A stretch of 64,000 nt of DNA, taken from JACKOB01 sp024234575. GTDB lineage: Bacteria > Pseudomonadota > Gammaproteobacteria > Pseudomonadales > Oleiphilaceae. The stretch lies in assembly GCA_051208035.1 (NCBI GenBank), contig JBPJFZ010000001.1:434001-498000 (forward strand), written 5' to 3'. The position numbers were made by a program, and so were the translations under genes. Below the pieces are notes generated by a model that saw nothing but the letters and a program-made list of their open reading frames with translations, ran no database searches and was not told the DNA's origin. Every line of letters begins with the position of its first letter. The stretch's first letter is position 1. This document shows positions 19,126-28,391 of the stretch, piece after piece.

Positions 19126-19731
19126 TCAAGACACCAACATTGGCCCGCTATGGAAGCGAAATTCTTCATCAGGCTCGAGTATTAAGGCTTTTTCTTTATC
19201 AAGAAAAAGCGCCACTCTCTCTGTAATATCAAAGTCTGCATAGCTTTTAGCCAGATCGAGGTAATCTTGAAAATGCCTGGACTCAGATTTGAGTAAAGAT
19301 AAATAGAACTTTTGTAAATCATCATCTAAAAATGGTGCCAGTTTCGAAAAACGCTCACATGAACGCGCTTCAATGATCGCACCTATGATGAGAATATCTA
19401 TCAGTTTATCTGGCTCATGATTTTTTGCATGGGCTCGCAAACCATTGGCATATCTTGAAGGAGTAAGATGCCCGTAAGTAATTTTACGTTTTTTCATCAA
19501 TGCCAGCACTTGCTCGAAATGCCTTAATTCTTCCCGCGCCAGCCGCGACATTTTATTTAACAGCTCTAGCCTGTCGACATAGCGATACATAAGATTAACC
19601 GCCGTTGCCGCCGCCTTTTTCTCGCAATTAGCGTGATCAATCAACAGGGTGTCCTGATTTTCCAAGGCGTTGGCAACCCAGGCATCGGGTGTCTCACACT
19701 TCAGGAACGCTTTAATTTCATCCATTGACAT
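19126..19731 (-). CDS. miaE: tRNA-(ms2io6A)-hydroxylase MiaE
   Basis: Non-heme diiron monooxygenase that hydroxylates the isopentenyl group of ms2i6A37 in tRNA. The 201-residue helical protein belongs to the ferritin-like family. Carboxylate and His ligands for the two irons are seen in HANCEKKAA, REELRHFEQ, EARSCERF and ESRHFQDY. Length and sequence match MiaE of Pseudomonas and Salmonella type. Oxygen is needed for the reaction, so the organism is aerobic at least part of the time. It is monocistronic, divergent from acnB. Confidence 0.93.
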   Translation of the reverse strand: MSMDEIKAFLKCETPDAWVANALENQDTLLIDHANCEKKAAATAVNLMYRYVDRLELLNKMSRLAREELRHFEQVLALMKKRKITYGHLTPSRYANGLRAHAKNHEPDKLIDILIIGAIIEARSCERFSKLAPFLDDDLQKFYLSLLKSESRHFQDYLDLAKSYADFDITERVALFLDKEKALILEPDEEFRFHSGPMLVS

Positions 19732-19957
19732 AAAATGCCCTCAAATCAAAAGAGCGCAGAGTGTAGCAAAATTTTTCTATGTGCTCGCTTTTTAAAGCAT
19801 GTAGCTAAAGGGGCAGTTATTCCAATATCTATCGAAAACGCCCCCAACACCCTTTAAAAAGAAAAAAGATTTCTCCCCACCCAAGACATCGGCTTAACTT
19901 TAGCGGCCGATTCCACTACAATACGGCGGCTAATTTACAGGTTTTTTCAACAGGGCT

Positions 19958-19974
19958 CCTCGAAAGAATCGAGG
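19958..19974 (+). promoter_or_regulatory. acnB: Small hairpin in the acnB leader
   Basis: CCTCGA and TCGAGG form a perfect 6-base stem with a 5-base loop, 30 bases before the acnB start codon and just before the ribosome binding site. It would lie in the acnB mRNA leader. A regulatory role (for example on translation) is inference only. Confidence 0.3.
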
Positions 19975-20003
19975 CTCCCTTCAACAAAATGAGGGTAATA
20001 ATC

Positions 20004-22592
20004 GTGCTAGAAGCATACCGCCAACATGTCGCAGAACGCGCCGCTGAGGGAGTTCCTCCAAAGCCACTTAACGCAGAGCAAATGGCAGGCCTTGTTGAAT
20101 TGTTAAAAAATCCACCTGCTGGAGAAGAAGCATTTCTGGTGGATCTTCTTGAAAATCGTTGCCCTCCGGGTGTAGACGAAGCGGCCTACGTTAAAGCAGG
20201 TTTTTTATCTGCCATCGTTAAAGGCGAAGCTTCTTCACCACTGGTTAACAAAGAGAAAGCGACCACGCTGCTGGGTATGATGCAAGGTGGCTACAACATC
20301 TCGACTTTAGTCGACCTTCTCGACAACGCCGAGCTATCAGCTCTTGCAGCAGAACAGTTGAAGTCAACACTGCTTGTATTTGATGCATTCCATGACATCA
20401 AGCTAAAAGCTGACGCAGGTAACTCTAACGCCAAAGCGGTTATTGACTCTTGGGCCAATGCAGAATGGTTTACCAAAAAAGCGAAAGTGGCAGAAAGTAT
20501 TAAAGTCGCCGTATTTAAAGTAACCGGCGAGACCAACACTGATGACCTGTCTCCTGCTCCGGATGCCTGGTCACGACCAGATATTCCACTGCACGCACGC
20601 GCTGCTTACAAAATGGCCAGACCAGGGCTCACCCCTGACGAGCCAGGATCTGTCGGCCCAATGACACAAATTGAAGAACTGAAAGCAAAAGGCTTACCCG
20701 TTGCTTTTGTGGGTGATGTGGTAGGTACCGGCTCTTCACGTAAGTCTGCTACCAACTCAGTCCTCTGGTTCTTTGGCGAAGATATGCCAGGCGTACCAAA
20801 CAAGCGTACCGGCGGTATTTGTATTGGTAACAAAGTTGCCCCTATTTTCTTCAACACAATGGAAGATGCCGGCGCACTGGTTTTTGAAGCACCGGTAGAC
20901 AAGCTCGAAATGGGCGATGTCATTGAAATTCGTCCTTACGATGGCAAAATTTTGTCTGAGTCTGGTGAAGTACTGTCTGAGTTCTCGTTCAAGTCAGACG
21001 TTATTCTTGATGAAGTACAGGCAGGTGGGCGTATCCCTCTGATCATCGGTCGCGGTCTGACCGACAAAGCGAGAGAAGCCTTAGGCTTGCCCGCTTCTGG
21101 CGTATTCCGTCGTCCGCAGGATCCAGCAGGTTCAACCAAGGGTTATACCCTCGCTCAAAAAATGGTTGGCAAGGCCTGTGGTGTTGAAGGTGTTAGACCA
21201 GGCCAGTACTGCGAACCTAAAATGACGACTGTTGGTTCACAGGACACTACCGGCCCAATGACGCGTGACGAGCTGAAAGACCTGGCATGCCTTGGGTTCT
21301 CCGCAGACTTGGTAATGCAGTCATTTTGCCACACGGCGGCTTATCCAAAGCCTGTAGACGTAGAAATGCAGCATACCCTGCCTGACTTTATCAGAACTCG
21401 TGGTGGTGTTGCGCTGCGTCCAGGTGACGGTATTATCCACTCCTGGTTGAACCGCATGCTCCTGCCAGATACAGTCGGTACTGGTGGTGATTCACACACT
21501 CGTTTCCCAATGGGCATCTCTTTCCCTGCAGGCTCTGGTCTTGTTGCATTTGCTGCAGCAACAGGCGTTATGCCTCTGGATATGCCAGAGTCAATTCTGG
21601 TGCGTTTCAAGGGTGAAATGCAGCCAGGTATTACGCTACGTGACCTGGTACACGCCATTCCTTACTATGGCATCAAGCAAGGCATCCTGACCGTTGAGAA
21701 GAAAGGCAAGATCAACGAGTTCTCTGGTCGCGTTCTGGAAATTGAAGGTCTGAATACGCTTACCGTAGAGCAGGCTTTTGAATTGTCTGATGCCTCTGCA
21801 GAGCGTTCAGCGGCTGGCTGCACCATTACACTGAGTGAAGAGTCCGTTGCAGAATACCTCAAGTCAAACATCGTTATGTTGCGCTGGATGATCGCTGAAG
21901 GTTACGGCGATGCCCGTACACTTGAGCGACGTGCTGCTGCGATGGAAGAATGGCTGGCAGCTCCTAGCCTGATGCGCGCAGACGCTGATGCAGAATATGC
22001 CCACGTGATCGAAATCGATTTGGCCGATATTAAAGAGCCAATCGTTTGCTGCCCGAATGACCCGGACGATGCGAAGCTGCTGTCTGACGTTGCAGGCGCT
22101 CATGTTGATGAAGTTTTCATTGGATCTTGCATGACCAACATCGGTCACTTCCGTGCAGCAGGTAAACTGCTGGATCAGAACAAAGAGCCTTTAAAAACGC
22201 GTTTCTGGATGTCGCCTCCAACTAAAATGGATCAGGCGCAGCTGATGGAAGAAGGTTACTACAACACCTACGGTAAGTCGGGTGTGCGCACTGAGATGCC
22301 AGGGTGCTCTTTATGTATGGGTAACCAGGCACGAGTAAACGCCAAATCTACCGTGCTATCAACATCTACCAGAAACTTCCCTAACCGTCTGGGTGATGGT
22401 GCTAACGTTTACCTGACATCTGCCGAATTGGCAGCCGTTGGTGCGGTTCTTGGCAAATTGCCAAGCGTTGCCGAGTACATGGAATACGCGAAGAATATCG
22501 ACAGCATGTCTGCTGATATCTACCGTTACCTCAGCTTCGACAAGATGAAAAATTATCTTGATGCAGCGAACTCGGTCAAAGAGTCAGCGTAA
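20004..22592 (+). CDS. acnB: Aconitate hydratase B
   Basis: Bifunctional aconitase of the TCA cycle (citrate/isocitrate), also able to hydrate 2-methyl-cis-aconitate. I chose the GTG at 20004, giving 862 residues. The known AcnB N-terminus (MLEAYRQHVAERAAEG) starts exactly there, and GAGGGT lies 7 bases before it; the ATG at 19989 has no ribosome binding site. The N-terminal helical domain is followed by the swivel domain (VGTGSSRKSATNS). The catalytic domains contain the [4Fe-4S] cysteines in GSCMTNIGH and CSLCMGNQ. The gene is monocistronic and ends in a strong terminator. Confidence 0.98.
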   Translation: MLEAYRQHVAERAAEGVPPKPLNAEQMAGLVELLKNPPAGEEAFLVDLLENRCPPGVDEAAYVKAGFLSAIVKGEASSPLVNKEKATTLLGMMQGGYNISTLVDLLDNAELSALAAEQLKSTLLVFDAFHDIKLKADAGNSNAKAVIDSWANAEWFTKKAKVAESIKVAVFKVTGETNTDDLSPAPDAWSRPDIPLHARAAYKMARPGLTPDEPGSVGPMTQIEELKAKGLPVAFVGDVVGTGSSRKSATNSVLWFFGEDMPGVPNKRTGGICIGNKVAPIFFNTMEDAGALVFEAPVDKLEMGDVIEIRPYDGKILSESGEVLSEFSFKSDVILDEVQAGGRIPLIIGRGLTDKAREALGLPASGVFRRPQDPAGSTKGYTLAQKMVGKACGVEGVRPGQYCEPKMTTVGSQDTTGPMTRDELKDLACLGFSADLVMQSFCHTAAYPKPVDVEMQHTLPDFIRTRGGVALRPGDGIIHSWLNRMLLPDTVGTGGDSHTRFPMGISFPAGSGLVAFAAATGVMPLDMPESILVRFKGEMQPGITLRDLVHAIPYYGIKQGILTVEKKGKINEFSGRVLEIEGLNTLTVEQAFELSDASAERSAAGCTITLSEESVAEYLKSNIVMLRWMIAEGYGDARTLERRAAAMEEWLAAPSLMRADADAEYAHVIEIDLADIKEPIVCCPNDPDDAKLLSDVAGAHVDEVFIGSCMTNIGHFRAAGKLLDQNKEPLKTRFWMSPPTKMDQAQLMEEGYYNTYGKSGVRTEMPGCSLCMGNQARVNAKSTVLSTSTRNFPNRLGDGANVYLTSAELAAVGAVLGKLPSVAEYMEYAKNIDSMSADIYRYLSFDKMKNYLDAANSVKESA

Positions 22593-22631
22593 AATAGATA
22601 ATGCAGCACTGGGAGAGCTTCTGCTCTCCAG

Positions 22632-22658
22632 AAAAGGCCGGAATTTCCGGCCTTTTTT
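22632..22658. terminator. Rho-independent terminator, bidirectional, between acnB and the FHA gene
   Basis: AAAAGGCCGGA-ATT-TCCGGCCTTTTTT is a perfect GC-rich stem with a 3-base loop, flanked by A and T runs. It can terminate acnB on the + strand and the FHA gene on the - strand, whose stop is about 19 bases away. Confidence 0.92.
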
Positions 22659-22676
22659 ATTTGTGTCGTTGCTGTG

Positions 22677-23510
22677 CTATGCCGGCGGCAGACCAAATAC
22701 GAACTCGACAGCCCCCAGTCGCACCAGTGCCCCATCAGCAAGCATCGCGCTCTGAATTCGCTTACCGTTTAAATAAACGCCATTGGATGAACCTAAGTCC
22801 TCTATACTCCAGCCCTCGTCAAGAATAGACAAACGACAATGATGATTGCTTATGCAAACATCATTTAGTTGAATCTGACAGGAAAAGTCCCGACCAATTT
22901 CCCACTGTGTGCGATTATTGAAAAGCGCGAAGACCCGGCCCTCCTGACTACCCGACACCATCATCACTGCCGCACGAACGGACTTGTCTTGTTTTACTTT
23001 TATTTTAATGCTCTGGCGAACAAAATCTTTCGAGTATTTGCCTTTGCCAAATCCCTCATCCTCGCCATAAGCGTTAGACTGCCACTGTGCCGGTAAAGGA
23101 TATTCTTGTCTAATGACCGTTCCCGCCCCTGCCAGCTCACCTTCATCAATCGCCGATCCCTGATTGTTAATGTTTGCCGGAGAGATCTTCCCCATTAAAA
23201 TAGTTGCGTTCGCATTTGCTTCTTCCATAAAACAAAAAGCGGAAAACCCAAACTTTACAACGTCACCATGGCTTACCAAAACTGCTTCATGAATTTGACG
23301 ATTATTTAAAAACGTACCATTCGTCGACTCCATGTCTTCCAAAAAAACCTGCCCGGACTTTGAGTAAAAACGCGCATGGACGCGAGACAAGTGGTGATTA
23401 TCTATTACGATATCGCAATCTGGGCTTCTGCCAACCAAAGACTCAGGCAAGTTAACAAATATTTTCAGATTCGACTTATCAATGGCTTTTAACAGGTAGT
23501 TTGCTGACAT
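22677..23510 (-). CDS. Protein with two FHA domains
   Basis: The frame is open to 23573, but the ATG at 23510 (MSANYLLKAIDKSN) puts the first FHA domain at the start, giving 277 residues. FHA domain 1 covers about residues 5-100, with GRSPDCDIVIDNHHLSRVHARF; FHA domain 2 about residues 175-275, with GRDFSCQIQLNDVCISNHHCRL and a final GSSNGVYLNGKRI. FHA domains bind phosphothreonine peptides, so it probably serves as an adaptor in Ser/Thr phospho-signalling. No kinase, phosphatase or type VI secretion gene is adjacent. The linker between the domains carries no other motif. The partner is unknown. Confidence 0.9.
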   Translation of the reverse strand: MSANYLLKAIDKSNLKIFVNLPESLVGRSPDCDIVIDNHHLSRVHARFYSKSGQVFLEDMESTNGTFLNNRQIHEAVLVSHGDVVKFGFSAFCFMEEANANATILMGKISPANINNQGSAIDEGELAGAGTVIRQEYPLPAQWQSNAYGEDEGFGKGKYSKDFVRQSIKIKVKQDKSVRAAVMMVSGSQEGRVFALFNNRTQWEIGRDFSCQIQLNDVCISNHHCRLSILDEGWSIEDLGSSNGVYLNGKRIQSAMLADGALVRLGAVEFVFGLPPA

Positions 23511-23636
23511 TGTTATTTTTATCGTCCGTTTTAAGAAGAAAAAGTGAACCGACAAGCGAGGTGAGCAACACATTTACAGGTCAAATATAGACCAGGAAAT
23601 CAGTAAGCACACGACAGCTAACTTCAACCATACCTA

Positions 23637-24281
23637 TCAGGGCATTGCGACACCGCACCCACCTAGCCCGCAATAGCCATTGGGATTCTTTGCCAAGTAT
23701 TGCTGATGATAATCTTCTGCGTAATAGAAAGGCTGATTTAGCAATATTTCGGTTGTAATCACCCCCATACCATTTTTTAGCAAGGCTTGCTGATACTGAA
23801 GCTTGCTCTGCAATACCTGTGTCTGAACTGATTCGGAATCAACATAAATACCCGAACGGTATTGTGTGCCTACATCATTTCCCTGCTGCATACCCTGAGT
23901 AGGATTATGCGACTCCCAAAATACTTTCATCAATTGCGACAGTGCTGTTTTTTGGGGGTCATAGACAACCAACACAACTTCGTTATGTCCGGTTTTGCCA
24001 GAACACACCTCTTCATATGTCGGGTTAGGAGTGTAACCACCTGCATATCCCACCGCAGTGGTAAAGATATCCGGAATACTCCAGAATTTTCGCTCAGCCC
24101 CCCAAAAACATCCCATCCCAAACATTATCACTTCACAATTGTCTGGAAATGGCGCCACAGTCGGCGTTTTCAGAACCGAGTGAATCCCTTTGTGACGCAT
24201 AGGTTCAGCCCTCCCAGGCAGCGCCTTATCTGCATCAGGCAACTCGGACTTTGATTTATCCAAACCGGAAAGCCTCCACAT
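23637..24281 (-). CDS. msrA: Peptide methionine sulfoxide reductase MsrA
   Basis: Reduces methionine-S-sulfoxide in proteins. The start ATG at 24281 is preceded by AAGGAG with 7 bases spacing, giving 214 residues; the frame extends further upstream without such a site. The catalytic motif GCFWGAE is present (about residue 58), along with the family stretches GYAGGYTPNPTYEEVCSGKTGHNEVV and the C-terminal GYCGLGG block. The C-terminus reads GYCGLGGCGVAMP. Compared with E. coli MsrA, the second recycling cysteine sits three residues nearer to the first. No signal peptide, so it is cytoplasmic. Confidence 0.95.
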   Translation of the reverse strand: MWRLSGLDKSKSELPDADKALPGRAEPMRHKGIHSVLKTPTVAPFPDNCEVIMFGMGCFWGAERKFWSIPDIFTTAVGYAGGYTPNPTYEEVCSGKTGHNEVVLVVYDPQKTALSQLMKVFWESHNPTQGMQQGNDVGTQYRSGIYVDSESVQTQVLQSKLQYQQALLKNGMGVITTEILLNQPFYYAEDYHQQYLAKNPNGYCGLGGCGVAMP

Positions 24282-24475
24282 TTCAAATCTCCTTGTTGCA
24301 ATTAGTTGGATGACAATAGAGTTTCTTCGGCACATTCCTTAACCATGTTTTCGTGCCTTAACTACAACAAATCTAGCAAACGATTGATACATATCATACT
24401 GAAAATGCGTTAATTCTTCCCTATGGCTGGCAGGTAAGCCAAAATGAGCTAAATCAAACAGGAGCAGACCGAATC

Positions 24476-24985
24476 ATGACAGTGTTAAAACCAAAACCCG
24501 TTTCTGCATCGGCCATCGATGGCCAAGTGTACAAGGTTTTCCCAAACGATCTGAACGCTCATCACACAGCCTTTGGCGGCATGATCATGGCAAAATGCGA
24601 CCGACTATCGTTGGTCGTTGCAGAAAGGCACAGCGGTAAAGTCTGCGTGACCGCCTCAGTAGACTCTATGCATTTTAGAGCGCCCGCAAAAGACGGCGAC
24701 ACCCTTATATTTAAAACTGCCATCAACCGCGCCTGGCGTTCGTCAATGGAGATTGGCGTTAAAGTTCTCGCCGAAAATAGTTACACCGGCGACCATAAGC
24801 ATATCGTTTCTGCCTACTTCACCTTTGTTGCCTTGGATGAATTCGGTAAACCGATTGATGTGCCCGAAATACTACCCGTATCAGCAGAAGAAACCCGCCG
24901 ATATGAAGAAGCTGACATTCGCCGTCAACAACGTTTGAAAAATCGTGAAGCCATGGCAAATTACCGGGCCACACGCGGTGGCTAA
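24476..24985 (+). CDS. Acyl-CoA thioesterase, hotdog fold (YciA/BFIT-like)
   Basis: Probably hydrolyses acyl-CoA to free acid and CoA. The 169-residue single hotdog domain shows the family motif HHTAFGGMIMAKCDRLS, in which the Asp is the likely catalytic residue, and the strand VCVTASVDSMHFRAPAKDGD. The C-terminus is a charged helix (ETRRYEEADIRRQQRLKNRE). AGGAG lies 11 bases before the ATG. Acyl-chain specificity cannot be told. It stands alone, divergent from msrA. Confidence 0.85.
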   Translation: MTVLKPKPVSASAIDGQVYKVFPNDLNAHHTAFGGMIMAKCDRLSLVVAERHSGKVCVTASVDSMHFRAPAKDGDTLIFKTAINRAWRSSMEIGVKVLAENSYTGDHKHIVSAYFTFVALDEFGKPIDVPEILPVSAEETRRYEEADIRRQQRLKNREAMANYRATRGG

Positions 24986-25081
24986 AAAAGAGAAGACATG
25001 ACCTAAGTGTCCATGCAGAAAATGACTCTTGCACTAAACTTGGAGAAACGTACACGAATTGTTTAAGAATGAAGCCACTGC

Positions 25082-26797
25082 ATGCTTAGATGGATTATCA
25101 GGCCTTTTTTCAAGTTTATGAACCGGTTGAACTATTCATCAAAGTTCCTGGTAATGATTATGCTGTTTGCGATTCCCTTAGGGATACTGGCAACACAGCA
25201 GATAAACAACGCTTTTAACAACTTTGAAGAGGCGCGTATTCAACGACAGGGCATAGAGGCCCTGCAGCATTCTCACCAACTCATTCAGCAACTGGAAGAG
25301 TGGCGTGATTTATCTGCGTTACGATTTCTGTCGTCTGACCCGGAGCTGGCTAATCTGCGCACCCTGTCAGTGAATAATACTCGCGAAGCCATTGAGTCAT
25401 TGATGCGAACCCCTGCCTTTAGCCTGGATGTATCGTCTGTCGGATTTCTTCAGCGTATTTACAGGAACATTGAAAAGCCAATAGTCGCCCCAGGCATGGA
25501 AGGCATTAATCTTGAAATCATTTACGATAATGTTCAAGTTTACATCAACGATGCCTATGACTGGCAGCGAATACTAGCCAACCGTTTTGGCTTGCTGGGG
25601 GTGAGGGACACGAACTTATACCTGTTAATAAACGACTTGCTCAATGACAACAACTCCCTCTTTCTCGCACAGGGCATGACAAGAACGTTTGGCACTTATT
25701 ATTTGTTTAACCAGTTTATAGATTCTAGTGGCGTGTATATTCTTGAGAAGACCTACACCTCCCTGGAAAAAGAAAAAGAAAAACTGGCAGCAAAACTTCC
25801 CCAATTAGTCACACTCCTGAACCAAACCAACAACGCACCCGTTGCATATAAAATTCCGTTAGAAAATGTACTGTTTATGTTAAACGAACACCTTATCCAA
25901 GCCAGCGAACTCACCTATCACTGGCAACAATACTATCAGGAGATTTCAAGCGAAATTGCTAATGGCAAAGCATTTGAAATGTTGTTGCTGAAACACGCGA
26001 GAAATGAACTGCTGCATCTGGAGAACCGCAAACGAACAGAGCTAACACAGTTTATCGTGCTAGCTATCATTATTATCGTGCTTATTCTGTTGTTATATAC
26101 CGGCTTCTTTTATTCAGTGCGCAATACTATTAAGCAGTTAGCGGCTGCCGCGGAAGCTGTGGCAGCAGGCGACCTCGATAGAAGAATGAAGACAAATACC
26201 AACGATGAGTTATCGGTACTTGCCAAGTCCCTTGACAACATGCGCGAGCAGCTTAAGGTACGGCAGACTCGCTTGCACGAGCTCAGTATCACCGATGGCC
26301 TAACCCAACTTAAAAACCGCAGTTATTTCGATGAGGTTATGGAGGCAGAAACCAATAAAGCAACGCGCGGTAATTATCCCGTGGCACTTATTATTATCGA
26401 CATTGATCACTTTAAAAGAGTGAACGACACTTATGGGCATTTGGCAGGTGATGAGTGCCTAAGACATGTAGCTACTATTCTTCGAGCACATGTCAAACGA
26501 ACCAGTGATGTTATCGCTCGATACGGTGGTGAAGAGTTCGCCGTTGTTCTACCAGACACTGAATGCGACGAAGCATTGCTGTTGGCAGAAGAAATCCGCA
26601 AAGCCGTCGCGACATCACCCGTTTCATTTGCCAGGCAAGTTATCTCGCTGACGCTTAGCTGTGGCATTGCCAGCACAATCCCCAAGTCACGACGATCAGT
26701 AGTAGAGTTAATCAGTCATGCAGATGAAGCCCTGTATCGAGCGAAAGAGAACGGTAGAAATCGTTGTCTGATCAACCACCAGGAATCGCTCACATGA
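25082..26797 (+). CDS. Membrane diguanylate cyclase with HAMP and GGDEF domains
   Basis: The protein has 571 residues. A first membrane segment lies near residues 22-40 (FLVMIMLFAIPLGILA). A periplasmic sensor region of about 280 residues follows, rich in helices, then a second membrane segment near residues 320-345 (FIVLAIIIIVLILLLYTGFFY). A HAMP domain comes next (AAAEAVAAGDLDRRMKTNT), then a GGDEF domain from about residue 405 (ITDGLTQLKNRSYFDEVM) with active site GGEEF. RTSD stands five residues before GGEEF, the position of the inhibition site. It probably makes c-di-GMP in response to an external signal. The stop overlaps the next gene's start (ATGA). The ribosome binding site is weak; the ATG at 25118 is an alternative. 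Confidence 0.92.
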   Translation: MLRWIIRPFFKFMNRLNYSSKFLVMIMLFAIPLGILATQQINNAFNNFEEARIQRQGIEALQHSHQLIQQLEEWRDLSALRFLSSDPELANLRTLSVNNTREAIESLMRTPAFSLDVSSVGFLQRIYRNIEKPIVAPGMEGINLEIIYDNVQVYINDAYDWQRILANRFGLLGVRDTNLYLLINDLLNDNNSLFLAQGMTRTFGTYYLFNQFIDSSGVYILEKTYTSLEKEKEKLAAKLPQLVTLLNQTNNAPVAYKIPLENVLFMLNEHLIQASELTYHWQQYYQEISSEIANGKAFEMLLLKHARNELLHLENRKRTELTQFIVLAIIIIVLILLLYTGFFYSVRNTIKQLAAAAEAVAAGDLDRRMKTNTNDELSVLAKSLDNMREQLKVRQTRLHELSITDGLTQLKNRSYFDEVMEAETNKATRGNYPVALIIIDIDHFKRVNDTYGHLAGDECLRHVATILRAHVKRTSDVIARYGGEEFAVVLPDTECDEALLLAEEIRKAVATSPVSFARQVISLTLSCGIASTIPKSRRSVVELISHADEALYRAKENGRNRCLINHQESLT

Positions 26798-28221
26798 ACA
26801 GAGAAGCCAGCGATCAATACCGGAACGAAACGTATTCTGCCAAAGTAAATCGGCGCTCTTTATGGGTTGTAAAACCCTTAATTCTAACTGCTTTACTGGC
26901 ACTGCCTGCAATGGGATTGGCCAAGGTTAGCAGTGCTGAAGCCCAGCGATTACATAACGACCTGACGCCTGTGGGCGCTGAACGTGGTGCATCCGCATCA
27001 GGAAATGTTCCCGCCTGGAACGGCGGCATTACCGAGCCACCAGCAGATTACCGCGGCCCCGGAACTTTTCACCCGCCAATGTTTGCGGATGAAAAGCCGC
27101 TGGCAGTTATTACGTCTCAGAATGCACCGGCGTCTGCATCGCTATTAAGCGATGGCCAAAAGGCTTTGCTGAATAAATACAGCACTTATCAGATTAATCT
27201 ATTTACCAGCCACCGGACGCATTCTGCACCGCAATGGCTTTACGATAACACCTTTATCAACGCTACCAACACAGTATTAACGGATGATGGTGCCGGCATT
27301 GAGCACGCCTTTGGTGGTGTACCTTTCCCGATCCCAGGTAGTGGACTTGAGGTAATCTGGAACCATCTGACCCGATGGCGCGGCCTGTTATTAAAACGAG
27401 ATGATGCGGAAGCGGTTGTTTTCCCTGATGGTAACAAAAGAATTGTCCTCTCATTTCAGGAAATTGCGTTCAACTATTATAAGCCTCGCACTGTAGCCAA
27501 CGATTTTGACAATGTGTTGTTCTACTATATTTCTTTTGTAAAGAGCCCACCCCAATTGGCGGGCGGTGCTTTACTACTGATTGATACCCTAAACCAACGT
27601 GACCGCCCTCGCCAATCATGGGGCTATAATGCAGGGCAACGTCGTGTGCGCCGCCTGCCCAACATTTCTTACGATAGCCCGGCATTGCTGGCTGAAAGCG
27701 TACGCACAGCCGATGACACCGATATGTTCAATGGTTCCCCCGACCGATACGACTGGAAGCTATTAGGAAAAAAAGAGCTGATCGTTCCTTACAATTGTTA
27801 TGCGGTAGGTATGCCCGAGCTTTCTTACGACACCATATTCACGCCATTTCATCTCAACCCAGATTTTGTGCGCAGTGAAATCCACCGGGTTTGGGTCGTT
27901 GAAGGTACGTTAAAAAGCGACGCCAGTCATATTTATGAAAAGCGTGTTTTTTATATTGATGAAGACAGCTGGGGAATTCTGATGACTGAAAACTACGATA
28001 AACAAGGCAATCTCTGGCGCGTTGGTCTATCACACACCCGCAACGTCTATGAGGCGAAAGGGGTGATGCCCTTTGCCGATGTGATTCATGATTTAAAAAC
28101 CGATCAATACAACGCCAAAGGCTTTCAGAATCATGCGGAATCCCCCGGAATTTTTGAAAACGAAATCCCCTCAGCCGACAATTACACACCAGCTGCGCTG
28201 CGGACCAAAAGCCATCGTTGA
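26794..28221 (+). CDS. DUF1329 family exported protein
   Basis: The protein has 475 residues from the ATG at 26794, which overlaps the stop of the diguanylate cyclase and has AGGA about 9 bases upstream; a TTG 30 bases earlier is less likely. An N-terminal signal sequence (LILTALLALPAMGLA, cleavage probably after AKVSSAEA or just before it) implies export. The rest matches DUF1329 (LHNDLTPVGAERG; FPIPGSGLEVIWNHLTRWRG; WVVEGTLK...HIYEKRVFYIDED), proteins of the outer membrane lipoprotein-sorting fold type often found near DUF1302 proteins and RND transporters. Neither partner is here. Translational coupling with the cyclase suggests shared expression; the function is unknown. Confidence 0.88.
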   Translation: MNREASDQYRNETYSAKVNRRSLWVVKPLILTALLALPAMGLAKVSSAEAQRLHNDLTPVGAERGASASGNVPAWNGGITEPPADYRGPGTFHPPMFADEKPLAVITSQNAPASASLLSDGQKALLNKYSTYQINLFTSHRTHSAPQWLYDNTFINATNTVLTDDGAGIEHAFGGVPFPIPGSGLEVIWNHLTRWRGLLLKRDDAEAVVFPDGNKRIVLSFQEIAFNYYKPRTVANDFDNVLFYYISFVKSPPQLAGGALLLIDTLNQRDRPRQSWGYNAGQRRVRRLPNISYDSPALLAESVRTADDTDMFNGSPDRYDWKLLGKKELIVPYNCYAVGMPELSYDTIFTPFHLNPDFVRSEIHRVWVVEGTLKSDASHIYEKRVFYIDEDSWGILMTENYDKQGNLWRVGLSHTRNVYEAKGVMPFADVIHDLKTDQYNAKGFQNHAESPGIFENEIPSADNYTPAALRTKSHR

Positions 28222-28391
28222 AGTGATAACCCAATCAGCCTCCGCCACTAAAAAACTTACCGCTAAAATGCAATTACTGCCTTTTATCCCTAACTTGACC
28301 TAAGACATTTATTTCAAATCCGTTATAATGCACGCCATTCGAAAGACTCGTTCCAGATTTTAAAAATCCTCTTCTTAAGGTAGTTTTCTGA

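Noticed and set aside
23862..24254. 130-residue frame opposite msrA
   Set aside because: Shadow of msrA on the other strand, no motif or ribosome binding site.
28295..28329. TTGACC ... TATAAT promoter before mqo
   Set aside because: The spacer would be 23 bases, too long for a sigma-70 promoter; only the -10-like TATAAT is kept as a hint.
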